Assembly: GCF_015209745.1 (NCBI RefSeq)
Contig: NZ_CP063657.1
Location: forward strand, 2,418,001-2,482,000
DNA from: Lysobacter avium
Lineage (GTDB): Bacteria > Pseudomonadota > Gammaproteobacteria > Xanthomonadales > Xanthomonadaceae
Direction of reading: 5' to 3'
Length of the DNA: 64,000 nt
Under the pieces are notes generated by a model, which had not been told where the DNA came from, ran no database searches, and saw only the letters and a program-made list of their open reading frames with translations. The position numbers and the translations under genes were made by a program. Positions 50,239-58,793 of the stretch are shown here, in pieces (the stretch's first letter is position 1; each line of letters opens with the position of its first letter).

Positions 50239-52767
50239 TCACTTGGGCAGCTTCTCTATGCGCGGGACCAGCACATCCGTCATTCGGTACGCCAAGTCGA
50301 CCAGTCGATCTTGAATAAGCGGCCACTCGCTCTCGTCAACGGACCAGCCTCCGTCGGTCAATGCCCGGATCTTTGACCTCTTTCGATCGGCCTGGCCCAG
50401 CCACTCCAACGGAGCGCCGAACGCTTCCTCGATCTCCGCACGCTGGTCATGGAGCAAGTCGAAGAGCGCCGTCCCCCCGTCTTCGTGATGGATCAGGCAG
50501 CTCACGCGCGCTTCTGCCCGTGTCATGGCCACGTTGAACCGAAACCCGCTTCGACCGATGCCCACTCCAAGCCACGGGTTGGAGCTGCGGTTTCGCCTCT
50601 GGAAAAGCGTGCCCCGCTCGTTGGCCTTGACAAGGAACTGGTCCCAGAAGCGCCGATACACCTCCTCCCTGGCGTCGTCATCCCCTTCTTCCGGTTCGTG
50701 TTCGCCGGCGGGGACTCCTTCCTCCCACTCGGCGTAGGACCTTCCGGTGCCTTCCTCTCGCCAGCTCAACCGACCGTTGGCCGACCGTCCCCACACCACG
50801 GCCGCAGCTGCACTTGGACTGCTGAACCAGGTATCGCGAAGAAACTCCCGACTTTCTCCCACGGCTGGAGCAAGAGTGCCGTTCTCGACGAGATCCTGAT
50901 GCAGGACCTTATAACCGGCATCGACACCGACCCAATCCGCTCGCGCATGGGAGCCTGCGAATACGACGAACTGTCCATCGACCTGCTGGCCCGTCGCCCG
51001 AATCTGCTGGTTAAGCCCCCCGAGCACAAACACCGGTGAGTCCACGTCTGGCGTCACGGCCGGAGCGACTACCCGGGCGCGTCCAGCTAATTGCCAGTGA
51101 TCCTCTGCCAGCTTGAGGAGGGCAGCCTGCCGAGCCTGTAGGACAGCCGTATCCCATTGCGTCTCTTGGAGCACTTGCGTTGTCAATGGAAACGCACAGG
51201 CCCCACCCTTGCTGAAGTACGCCTGCTTTTTGCGGTCGAAGTCGTAGTTGTTCGCCGCACTGTTCTTCTTGCGGTTGAGCAGCGCCAGGTTGCCCAGACG
51301 ATGAACCCACCCCTGGCGCTCTTGTTCGCTTGGCATCCACTTCACCCAAACGCTGTCCGGGCGCGGCTGCTGCGGGAGCACGTGCTCAACCGTGACCTGC
51401 TGGTGCTGCATGGTCATGCTGCCGTCCGAGGCCAATGCGTCCATCCGAAGCAGGATGAGCCCCAGCGCTCGCGCCGAATGAGTGCGATAGAGCGGCCCCT
51501 CGAGCATGCTGTACATCTCGTGCTGCTCGGCGGGCGGTAATTGCAATGGCGAGCCTGCGGCTTCCAGGTCATCGCCGGCCTCCACGGCAGCCGTGAGACG
51601 CGAGAAGCGCTCGATTCGCTCGTTGACCCCTGCCTTGCGCACCAGCATTGAATACGCCAAGCGCTCCAGACCGGCTACAAACGAAAGCAACGCGTCCGGA
51701 TTCGACGAGTGTCGCGTGAAATAAGCAAGCGCCGGGGGCATCCAGTCCTTGAACTCCAGCCGGTTGAGCCAGCGCAGCGAGTCGTTGATCGCCTCGGCGT
51801 GTCGGGTGCTCGCGTGGTCCGCATCGCTGATCTCGCGATAGGCCTGCGCCATCGGCGACAGCACCTTGTCCACAAACAGCCGGGGGTCGGACGGGCCCAC
51901 ATGCTCGCGGAACTCCTTGAGCAAGGTGCCCTGTGGCTTGGCCTTGCGATAGACCATGCGGATGTGGCTGAACAGTTCACCAAAGCTGTCCCGCCCCAAG
52001 TCGGACTCCAGACCTTCCCACTTCTCGGTGTAGCCCGAACGAGCCGCCTCCGGGACCGCTCCGATGATTTCCGCCTTCAGGATATCCGTGGCCGACAGAT
52101 CCAGCCCTCGGCTGTTCATGACGCCGAAGATCCGGTACGCGGAATCCAGATCGGGCGTCGCCACGGCGACCAGATAGCAGCGCGTCACGATGAATTGGAC
52201 AAGTCGCACCAGCAGGGGGGCGTCGAGATTCGTGAGCACCGACATGAAGTAACGCGCGTTTTCACGCAGGCGGGCCTGACTGTCCGGCAAGGACTCATCA
52301 CCGGACACCAGCTTCTCGATCCCTCCCTCGTGCTGCACACGTTCCCGGAAGAACTGCATGTCTCGCTCCCGCAGCGTCAGCCGGTAGTGGTTATCAGTGG
52401 CCGAGACGATGTCACCTTGGTCATAGATCCGGCGCGTAATGCCGCGGCGCACGTTCTCGTCCTTCACCACAGAGCGTATGCAGGCCAGCAGCAGCGTGAG
52501 CGTCGTCAGGCGCTGCTGGCCGTCCACCACTTGCGCGGCGGGGGACGACTCGCCCTTGATAAGCACCAGGCTGCCAAGGAAGTAGGGCGGAATCTCCCCG
52601 AGCGTTTTGCCCGCGTCGCGCATGTAGCCCAGCAGGTCATCCAGCAGCTCCTGTGCCTGGTCCCTGCCCCATGAATAAGGTCGCTGATACGCAGGGATGG
52701 AGAACATGTACTCGTCGCTGAAAATCTTGGCCAGCGGCTGTTCCTTGGCCGACAAGGTATGCCTCAT
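50239..52767 (-). CDS. GmrSD-like type IV restriction protein (DUF262-DUF1524-DUF4268)
   Basis: 842 residues. The N-terminal DUF262 domain has IPAYQRPYSW (about 24-33) and the nucleotidase-like Asp82-Gly-Gln-Gln-Arg86. The central DUF1524 HNH-type nuclease region has VEHVLPQQP (about 455-465), HRLGNLALL and NRKKNSAANNYDF. The C-terminal DUF4268 part (about 690-842) has FNVAMTRAEARVSCLI and ends in DVLVPRIEKL. GmrSD proteins cut modified phage DNA with NTP use. The stop-start overlap with the gene before it shows it belongs to the type I locus, where a type IV-like nuclease is unusual but known. Confidence 0.88.
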   Translation of the reverse strand: MRHTLSAKEQPLAKIFSDEYMFSIPAYQRPYSWGRDQAQELLDDLLGYMRDAGKTLGEIPPYFLGSLVLIKGESSPAAQVVDGQQRLTTLTLLLACIRSVVKDENVRRGITRRIYDQGDIVSATDNHYRLTLRERDMQFFRERVQHEGGIEKLVSGDESLPDSQARLRENARYFMSVLTNLDAPLLVRLVQFIVTRCYLVAVATPDLDSAYRIFGVMNSRGLDLSATDILKAEIIGAVPEAARSGYTEKWEGLESDLGRDSFGELFSHIRMVYRKAKPQGTLLKEFREHVGPSDPRLFVDKVLSPMAQAYREISDADHASTRHAEAINDSLRWLNRLEFKDWMPPALAYFTRHSSNPDALLSFVAGLERLAYSMLVRKAGVNERIERFSRLTAAVEAGDDLEAAGSPLQLPPAEQHEMYSMLEGPLYRTHSARALGLILLRMDALASDGSMTMQHQQVTVEHVLPQQPRPDSVWVKWMPSEQERQGWVHRLGNLALLNRKKNSAANNYDFDRKKQAYFSKGGACAFPLTTQVLQETQWDTAVLQARQAALLKLAEDHWQLAGRARVVAPAVTPDVDSPVFVLGGLNQQIRATGQQVDGQFVVFAGSHARADWVGVDAGYKVLHQDLVENGTLAPAVGESREFLRDTWFSSPSAAAAVVWGRSANGRLSWREEGTGRSYAEWEEGVPAGEHEPEEGDDDAREEVYRRFWDQFLVKANERGTLFQRRNRSSNPWLGVGIGRSGFRFNVAMTRAEARVSCLIHHEDGGTALFDLLHDQRAEIEEAFGAPLEWLGQADRKRSKIRALTDGGWSVDESEWPLIQDRLVDLAYRMTDVLVPRIEKLPK

Positions 52768-53519
52768 ATCGCTTCATTCCCTTTCATGTGGATGGCGTGC
52801 CTGCCAGTGAACCAGCGGCCGGTGACGCGGCTTCGGCGGTATTCACCCAGATAGCCGGTGCGGCGATCAAACACCTCGACGCGCCATGAGCGGTCGACGA
52901 GGGGTGGAAGCTGGGTTTCGAGCGCGCGCAGGTCGGACAGCCAGTGGTCCAACCGCTCCGTGACCAGCACAGCGCGGCGCTGTTCCGGAATCAGGTGCAC
53001 CAACGGATTCGCCGACGGCTCGGCGGTGGGTGGGCCGTGATGGATAGACAGGTGCAGCGGATCGCTGCCGCCGTAGAACGGATCGTGGTGGTGGACCTGA
53101 CCGCGCCGGGCGAAGCTGCGCCACCAGTCCTCGTCCGGCCAGCGAGAATGCCGGGCGAGCCAGGTAGGCGAGGGGCCGCCGCCGATCAAGGCGGACTGCG
53201 GCAACTCGTAGCCCACACCCAGCGGCAACCAGGACCACGCGGCGTAGTAGTCGATGAGGTCATCGGCGCCCCACACCCGTTGCACGAGCGCCAGCACGGG
53301 TGAATCGCCCACCGGCTGGCCGGCGGCGTACCACCACGCAAGGCCGCGGCCAACATCGGCCCACCCCAGCAGGCTGGACAGCGTGTAGTGCAGCGCGCCC
53401 CAATGGGCGCAGGCCTGTTCGAGTGGTCCGGTTGTCGGCCGCGGGATCGCGCTTTCAAGCCTGGGGTCGGCCAGTGCGCGGAACACTGCGGGGACATCGC
53501 GGAGCCAAGGATCGGTCAC
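52764..53519 (-). CDS. Unknown protein in the type I restriction operon
   Basis: 251 residues rich in Trp, His and Pro. It overlaps hsdS by 4 bp on one side and the GmrSD-like gene by 4 bp on the other. Features: YAAWSWLPLGVGYELP in the middle, a histidine-rich HHHDPFYGGSDPLHLSIHHG near residue 145-165, and a basic C-terminal part with RRTGYLGEYRRSRVTGRWF. No signal peptide, helix bundle, P-loop or nuclease motif is recognised. It may be a partner of the GmrSD-like protein or an accessory of the RM complex; this rests on gene order only. Confidence 0.75.
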   Translation of the reverse strand: MTDPWLRDVPAVFRALADPRLESAIPRPTTGPLEQACAHWGALHYTLSSLLGWADVGRGLAWWYAAGQPVGDSPVLALVQRVWGADDLIDYYAAWSWLPLGVGYELPQSALIGGGPSPTWLARHSRWPDEDWWRSFARRGQVHHHDPFYGGSDPLHLSIHHGPPTAEPSANPLVHLIPEQRRAVLVTERLDHWLSDLRALETQLPPLVDRSWRVEVFDRRTGYLGEYRRSRVTGRWFTGRHAIHMKGNEAI

Positions 53520-54880
53520 GCCGCCTCCGCCTCCACTGCACCGCGCACGTCAATCTGGCCGGTGACGGCAGCAGCGATCAGGGCGGTTCGGCGCTCCCGC
53601 AACAAACTCGCCGACCGCTTCGCTTCTGCCCCAAGCCGATCAATCCTTGCGCACTCTGCGACCACGAAGTCACAGACGGCTCCTTGCTCAGAAAGCGGCG
53701 GCACAGCAATTTGAATCCCATTCAGCGTGCCGATGTTGATCACGTCCATCGTCCCGCCACGACTGAGCAGCGAGAATTGCTCGAACACAATGTTGCTACG
53801 GAGGACCGTAACCAAGAACTCAGCCAGGACATGCGACCTCGAACGTAAACGAATGAGGCGAGGATTGATCACGCCGGGATGAATCCCTTCTGGAACGATG
53901 GCGACTTTTCCGAATGTCCCAACGCAGCTGATCAAGATATCGCCTGGTGTGACGGCATACTGCTGAAGCTCTGAGTACTTCTCACTGCCGATGAAATAAT
54001 CGCCCAGCGTGAAATCTGCAGGAATTACCTGCTCCTGCCCGTAGACGCGATAGCCACTAGCGCAGTACATGTCTTTCGTGAGTGCTGATCCGAACGGACC
54101 AGCCTTGGCGCTCGCGATCACCTTCTTCAACGGCCTCACCTCCCAATGCGCCGGCACCCTGCCCAGCCACGGGGTGCCGGATTCCATCATGGGGGCGTTG
54201 GCGTCGAGGCCGCGGGTGACGGCGCGGGAGATGGTGGCCTGGCGCTTTTCGGCCAGCAGTGCCAGCAGCTTTTCCTGCTCGGCGATCAGTGCGTCGATCT
54301 TGGCGGTTTCGCGGTCCAGGAACCTCGCAATCTGGACCTGCTCGGCGTACGACGGGAACACCCCCCTCTCGTTGAAGTACTGCGACTGGTCCAGATTCTG
54401 GATGCCAGACGTCTGCTTGATGGCAACGATATTCACGCCATAGGCGTACGCGGCGGCGTGCTGATACATCCAGAACCTAGGAGCCATCCCCTCCGCCAAA
54501 GTCACCTTGGCCACGAAGTTTGAACAAACCGCAGGCTCATCACGGTCGTAAAGCACGACTTGTCCAACCGGCTGCCTCTCACCGCCGCCCGATTTTTCAA
54601 GGAGCAGATTGTCTCTTTGCAGCGTTCTCCCAGCGCGCTCCGACTGCGTCACGGAACGTTGCGTCGGCACTACTCCATCAACCACGAGTCGCGCCCGATC
54701 GAAGTCTGCGACACGCACGCAATCGATATCACTGTCGTCACCCTTCGGCTCCTCACCCCAGATGCCGTTCTTGCAGGACGTGATCGCCGCCTTCAGCCGA
54801 TCGACCTGCCAGTGCGACGGCACAGTGCCCAGCCAATCGACTCCGCTATCCCTGTACGCCGGATACCTCGGCAGACTCAT
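53516..54880 (-). CDS. hsdS: Type I restriction-modification specificity subunit
   Basis: 454 residues with two target-recognition halves. Each half begins alike (SGVDWLGTVPSHWQVDRLK and SGTPWLGRVPAHWEVRPLK) and ends with the conserved coiled-coil spacer (RETAKIDALIAEQEKLLALLAEKR; ECARIDRLGAEAKRSASLLRERR). The halves set the bipartite DNA sequence recognised by the RM complex. Stop and start overlap with neighbours (4 bp each). Confidence 0.95.
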   Translation of the reverse strand: MSLPRYPAYRDSGVDWLGTVPSHWQVDRLKAAITSCKNGIWGEEPKGDDSDIDCVRVADFDRARLVVDGVVPTQRSVTQSERAGRTLQRDNLLLEKSGGGERQPVGQVVLYDRDEPAVCSNFVAKVTLAEGMAPRFWMYQHAAAYAYGVNIVAIKQTSGIQNLDQSQYFNERGVFPSYAEQVQIARFLDRETAKIDALIAEQEKLLALLAEKRQATISRAVTRGLDANAPMMESGTPWLGRVPAHWEVRPLKKVIASAKAGPFGSALTKDMYCASGYRVYGQEQVIPADFTLGDYFIGSEKYSELQQYAVTPGDILISCVGTFGKVAIVPEGIHPGVINPRLIRLRSRSHVLAEFLVTVLRSNIVFEQFSLLSRGGTMDVINIGTLNGIQIAVPPLSEQGAVCDFVVAECARIDRLGAEAKRSASLLRERRTALIAAAVTGQIDVRGAVEAEAA

Positions 54881-56724
54881 TCCACCAGCTCCCCCAACAT
54901 CCGCATGATGTTGCCGGCCACCTGCTTCAGCTCGGCGTCGATTTCCTCCAGCGGACGAGGCGGCTCGAACACGTAAAAGTGGCGGTTGAACGGTATCTCG
55001 TAGCCGACCTTTGTCTTGCCCTCATCGATCCACGCGTCCGGGGCGTGCGGCAGCACCTCGCGCTCGAAGTACGCCTGTATGTTCTCGCCCAGCGGCACGT
55101 TCTCGGTATCGCGCAGGCTGCTGTCGGGCTGCGGCTGGCCTTTTTGCTTGCCCTTCTCGAACTTGAGGATGTTGCCGGACTCGTCGCGCAGCGGGCGATC
55201 GACGGTGATGGTGGTGTAGCCGAACGCCTCGTTGTCGAAGATCCGCGAGACCGGCACGCGCTTGAGCTTGCCGCCCTCGGGCGCCATCGGCGGGGTGTCG
55301 GTGCCGGTGACGATGCGCTGCTCCACCTCGTGGCCGTCGGCATCCAGCACGGTGACGCGCTCGGCCTCGGTGAAGTCGCCAAACAGGCGGGTGACGGTGG
55401 CGATGTCGTCCTCGCCCATCTCCTTGCGCTTGCTCCCCAGGCTCTTACGCATCTTGCGCCAGAAGCCGCTGGCGTCGATCAGCTGCACCTGCCCGCGGCG
55501 ATCGTCCGGCTTCTTGTTGCTGACGATCCACACGTAGGTGGCGATACCGGTGTTGTAGAACATGTCGGTCGGCAGGCCGATGATGGCCTCGACCAGATCG
55601 CTCTCCAGCAGGTAGCGGCGGATCTCGCTCTCGCCGCTGCCGGCGCCACCCGTAAACAGCGGCGAGCCGTTGAGCACGATGCCGAAGCGGCTGCCGCCCT
55701 CCCCGTTGACCACCGGCGCCATCTTCGACACCAGGTGCAGCAGGAACAGCATCGAGCCGTCTGACACGCGCGGCAGGCCGGGGCCGAAGCGGCCATCGAA
55801 GCCCTTCTGCTCGTGCTCGTCGCGCACGGCCTTCTGCACCTTCTTCCACTCCACGCCGAACGGCGGGTTGGACAGCATGTAGTCGAACTTGCGGTGGGTG
55901 AAGCCGTCCTCGCTGAGGGTGTTGCCCGGCACGATGTTGTCCACGTCCTGCCCGCGGATCAGCATGTCCGCCTTGCAGATGGCGTAGGACTCGTCGTTGA
56001 GCTCCTGCCCGTACAGGGTCAGGCGCGCGGCCGGGTTGTGCTCGATCAGGTGCTCGGCGGCGACCGAGAGCATGCCGCCGGTGCCGGCCGTGGGGTCGTA
56101 GATGGTGCGCACCACGGCGTTGCCGGGGGTCAGCACGTCGTCGTCCTCGATGAAGATCAGGTTGACCATCAGCCGGATGACTTCGCGCGGGGTGAAGTGT
56201 TCGCCGGCGGTCTCGTTGGACAGCTCGGCGAACTTGCGGATCAGCTCCTCGAACACGTGCCCCATCTGCGCGTTGTCCACGCGGTCCGGGTGCAGGTCGA
56301 TGTTGGCGAACTTCTCTGTGACCAGGTACAGCAGCTTGTCCTTGGCCAGCCGCTCGACCTGCGTGTAGAAGTCGAACCGCTCGAAGATGTCCCGCGCCTC
56401 CGGCGAGAAGCCCTGCACGTAGGCGTACAGGTTCTGGCGGATGTGGTCCTGGTCGCCGAGCAGCTTGGGCAGGTCCATCGGCGAGGTGTTGTAGAAGCGC
56501 GCATCGCCGACGAGGCGCCGCAGGAACGGGTCGGGGTTGATGCCAGCGTCGGTCTTCTTCTTGAGTTCGGCCAGCACCTTGTCCTTGGTGGGCGCCAGTA
56601 CGCAGTCGAGGCGGCGCAGGACGGTGAAGGGCAGGATGAAGCGACCGTACTCGTGCGGCTTGTAGTTGCCGCGCAGCAGATCGGCGACGGACCAGATGAA
56701 TGACGACAAGGCAGCTTGGTTCAT
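54877..56724 (-). CDS. hsdM: Type I restriction-modification methyltransferase subunit
   Basis: 615 residues. SAM motif DPTAGTGGM (about 210) and catalytic NPPFGVEW (about 285) mark an N6-adenine methyltransferase. The start MNQAALSSFIWSVADLLRG is the family start; the frame to 56820 adds an unrelated lead. First gene of the operon hsdM-hsdS-unknown-GmrSD-hsdR, divergent from the CoiA-like gene. Confidence 0.95.
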   Translation of the reverse strand: MNQAALSSFIWSVADLLRGNYKPHEYGRFILPFTVLRRLDCVLAPTKDKVLAELKKKTDAGINPDPFLRRLVGDARFYNTSPMDLPKLLGDQDHIRQNLYAYVQGFSPEARDIFERFDFYTQVERLAKDKLLYLVTEKFANIDLHPDRVDNAQMGHVFEELIRKFAELSNETAGEHFTPREVIRLMVNLIFIEDDDVLTPGNAVVRTIYDPTAGTGGMLSVAAEHLIEHNPAARLTLYGQELNDESYAICKADMLIRGQDVDNIVPGNTLSEDGFTHRKFDYMLSNPPFGVEWKKVQKAVRDEHEQKGFDGRFGPGLPRVSDGSMLFLLHLVSKMAPVVNGEGGSRFGIVLNGSPLFTGGAGSGESEIRRYLLESDLVEAIIGLPTDMFYNTGIATYVWIVSNKKPDDRRGQVQLIDASGFWRKMRKSLGSKRKEMGEDDIATVTRLFGDFTEAERVTVLDADGHEVEQRIVTGTDTPPMAPEGGKLKRVPVSRIFDNEAFGYTTITVDRPLRDESGNILKFEKGKQKGQPQPDSSLRDTENVPLGENIQAYFEREVLPHAPDAWIDEGKTKVGYEIPFNRHFYVFEPPRPLEEIDAELKQVAGNIMRMLGELVE

Positions 56725-56916
56725 GCGACGAGGATCCCCAGCCCAGTTCGAAGCTGAATTGTAGTCGAGGCGGTCGCTCAGCCTGAGACTCGCAGCCTTC
56801 AGCGAGATCGCGCCAGCCACGTTCCGGCGCCGGCTGCGTAGCGATCGTCGTGGATGTGGCGACTGACGGAGACCGACTCCAGCCCCTTACACTCGGCCAG
56901 GAGACAGGGAGATCCG

Positions 56917-58503
56917 ATGGCAGAACTAGCCAAGCGAGAGGCCAGTACGGCGGGACTCAAAGTGCCTTTTGGAGCACGCGATGGTCTCCTGTACTCGCCG
57001 TCGGCCGTCGACGGTGGGCTGGCCTGCGGCTGCCATTGCCCAGGATGCGGCCGAAAGCTGCTGGCGAAGAAAGGCGGGACCCATCGCTGGCACTTCGCCC
57101 ATTATTTGGGCGGGGGCGACGAGCACTGTTACGAGACAGCCGTCCATAAAATGGCCAAGCAAGTCCTGCTCGCCGCGCGGCAACTCGACCTGCCGGTTTG
57201 GGAGCGCATCGCGCACTTGTCCGATCTGGACCACCAGTTGCATCAGGAAACCCTGGAGCGCCCGGGTCGATCGTGGGAGTACGCCCAGGCCAAGGAGGAG
57301 GAGTGGATGGCCGGCATGCGCCCGGACGTGGTGCTCGAAGATGAGCATCCCACCACGGTACCGCTGCTGGTGGAGGTCAAGGTCTCCCACGCAGTCGGCC
57401 ACGAGAAAGCCGCGTTAGTACGCAAGCGCGGCTGGGCCATGATCGAGATCGACTTGTCCAAGCTGGACGCGGATGCTGTGCTGGGCGATGCATTCGAACG
57501 CGCCGTGCTTCAGGACGCTCCTCGATTCTGGATCCACTCGCCGACGGCGGAGCGCTTGTTCGAGCAGGTCCAAGCAAAGGTTGAGCAGCAGGTCGCTAAC
57601 CGAAACGCCCTGATTCTCGCCGAGCGCGCCAGGCGCGACGCCGAGCGGCGCAGCTCGGAAGCCAAGCTGGACGCTGATCGACGGCGCAAGGAGCGGTTCC
57701 GCCAGAAGCTGCGTGCTCGACACTTGCCTGACCTAGAGGCACTCAAAGAATTGTCGTCGCCGGCGGCCGCGCGCGAGCAGCTGACTCGGCTGGCCGAACG
57801 CGACGCACTGGCGATCGATCTGGCCTGTCGGCGCTACCTGGGCGGGGCTCCCCTGCCCCCATTCCTCACGCAGATCCCGACCGGATGGCAGCTCATCGAT
57901 ACCCATCCCCACCTCTGGCAGCTGAAGCTGTGGGGCCAGTTCGTGTGTGGCCAGCCCGTGGGCACCCGGTTGAAGCCCGGGAAGTGGGTGCCGCACCTGG
58001 GCCGGATGGTTGGCTTCAACGCGCCCCTGAAACGGCTGTTCGACGCGCAACAGCAAGATTGGCAGCAAGCTCGCGCCAAGGGATTTCGGCGGTCTTACCC
58101 GTATTCGGCATGGTTTTTCGAAGACTGGGAGAACGAGCTGATTCCCTCACCGTTCGACTTGATCGGCGATCTCGCGGACCAGCTATGGGCAGCCTCGCTC
58201 CTCGAGTTGCAGGAGAGGGGCGTATACGAGGTAATCAGCACCGAGCCGGATCTGGCCGCTTTCGAACCCGACCGCCGCGTCCAACCGGCGACGCCGAGCC
58301 CACCCCCGGCATCGCCTCGCGACAATCCGCGCCAGACCCACGAGCGCGTGCCCGCCGAGGAGCTCCTCAGGCTTGAGGAGCGGGGGGAGCCCTACAACGT
58401 CTGTGTCATCTGCGAGATGCCATTCCGTTCCGGCGACCGATGTCGGTGCGGCACCAAGCTGCGGCCGAGGATCGTCAGAGCGTCGCCTCCCTACCCCCGA
58501 TAA
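56917..58503 (+). CDS. CoiA-like nuclease with N- and C-terminal zinc ribbons
   Basis: 528 residues. The N-terminus has a zinc ribbon (Cys41-Pro-Gly-Cys44) and the CoiA signature HRWHFAHY (residues 56-63). A PD-(D/E)XK nuclease core follows: Asp137 in RPDVVLED and Glu153-Val-Lys155 in LLVEVKVSH. A charged coiled coil (about 210-270), an unassigned domain and a C-terminal Cys ribbon (CVICEMPFRSGDRCRCG) follow. CoiA proteins work in competence, but this position beside an RM system suggests a defence nuclease. Its last codons lie in repeat R3. Confidence 0.8.
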   Translation: MAELAKREASTAGLKVPFGARDGLLYSPSAVDGGLACGCHCPGCGRKLLAKKGGTHRWHFAHYLGGGDEHCYETAVHKMAKQVLLAARQLDLPVWERIAHLSDLDHQLHQETLERPGRSWEYAQAKEEEWMAGMRPDVVLEDEHPTTVPLLVEVKVSHAVGHEKAALVRKRGWAMIEIDLSKLDADAVLGDAFERAVLQDAPRFWIHSPTAERLFEQVQAKVEQQVANRNALILAERARRDAERRSSEAKLDADRRRKERFRQKLRARHLPDLEALKELSSPAAAREQLTRLAERDALAIDLACRRYLGGAPLPPFLTQIPTGWQLIDTHPHLWQLKLWGQFVCGQPVGTRLKPGKWVPHLGRMVGFNAPLKRLFDAQQQDWQQARAKGFRRSYPYSAWFFEDWENELIPSPFDLIGDLADQLWAASLLELQERGVYEVISTEPDLAAFEPDRRVQPATPSPPPASPRDNPRQTHERVPAEELLRLEERGEPYNVCVICEMPFRSGDRCRCGTKLRPRIVRASPPYPR

Positions 58504-58515
58504 CCAGCCCTAATC
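58490..58515 (+). repeat. Cassette-boundary repeat R3
   Basis: CCTACCCCCGATAA with the same spaced C-N-AATC as R1 and R2. Its core encodes the last three codons and the stop (Tyr-Pro-Arg-TAA) of the CoiA-like gene, so it marks the right end of the island. Beyond it lie about 280 bp without a gene, then a CDF transporter. Confidence 0.7.
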
Positions 58516-58793
58516 CGCGCGCTCAGGCGAACACCCGCTTCGTGCAAGCAAACAGCCAACCTCGCTCAACGCAGGACGGCTGGCTAGGGGCTTGCTGTGC
58601 CCTTCTCATCGTGTGAACCTGATGCCTGCCAGCCTATGCGCGCTCCGCTTAGGATCGACCGGCGCGCAAGCGGTGCCGACCCGCGCCGGAACGACGACGC
58701 CTGCTGCGGGCGGTCGAGGTTCTGAGCGGACCTGCCGACTGCGCGACATGCGCCGGCTGGCCCGGCCCGCGGTCGCAGCGGACAATAGTCCCC

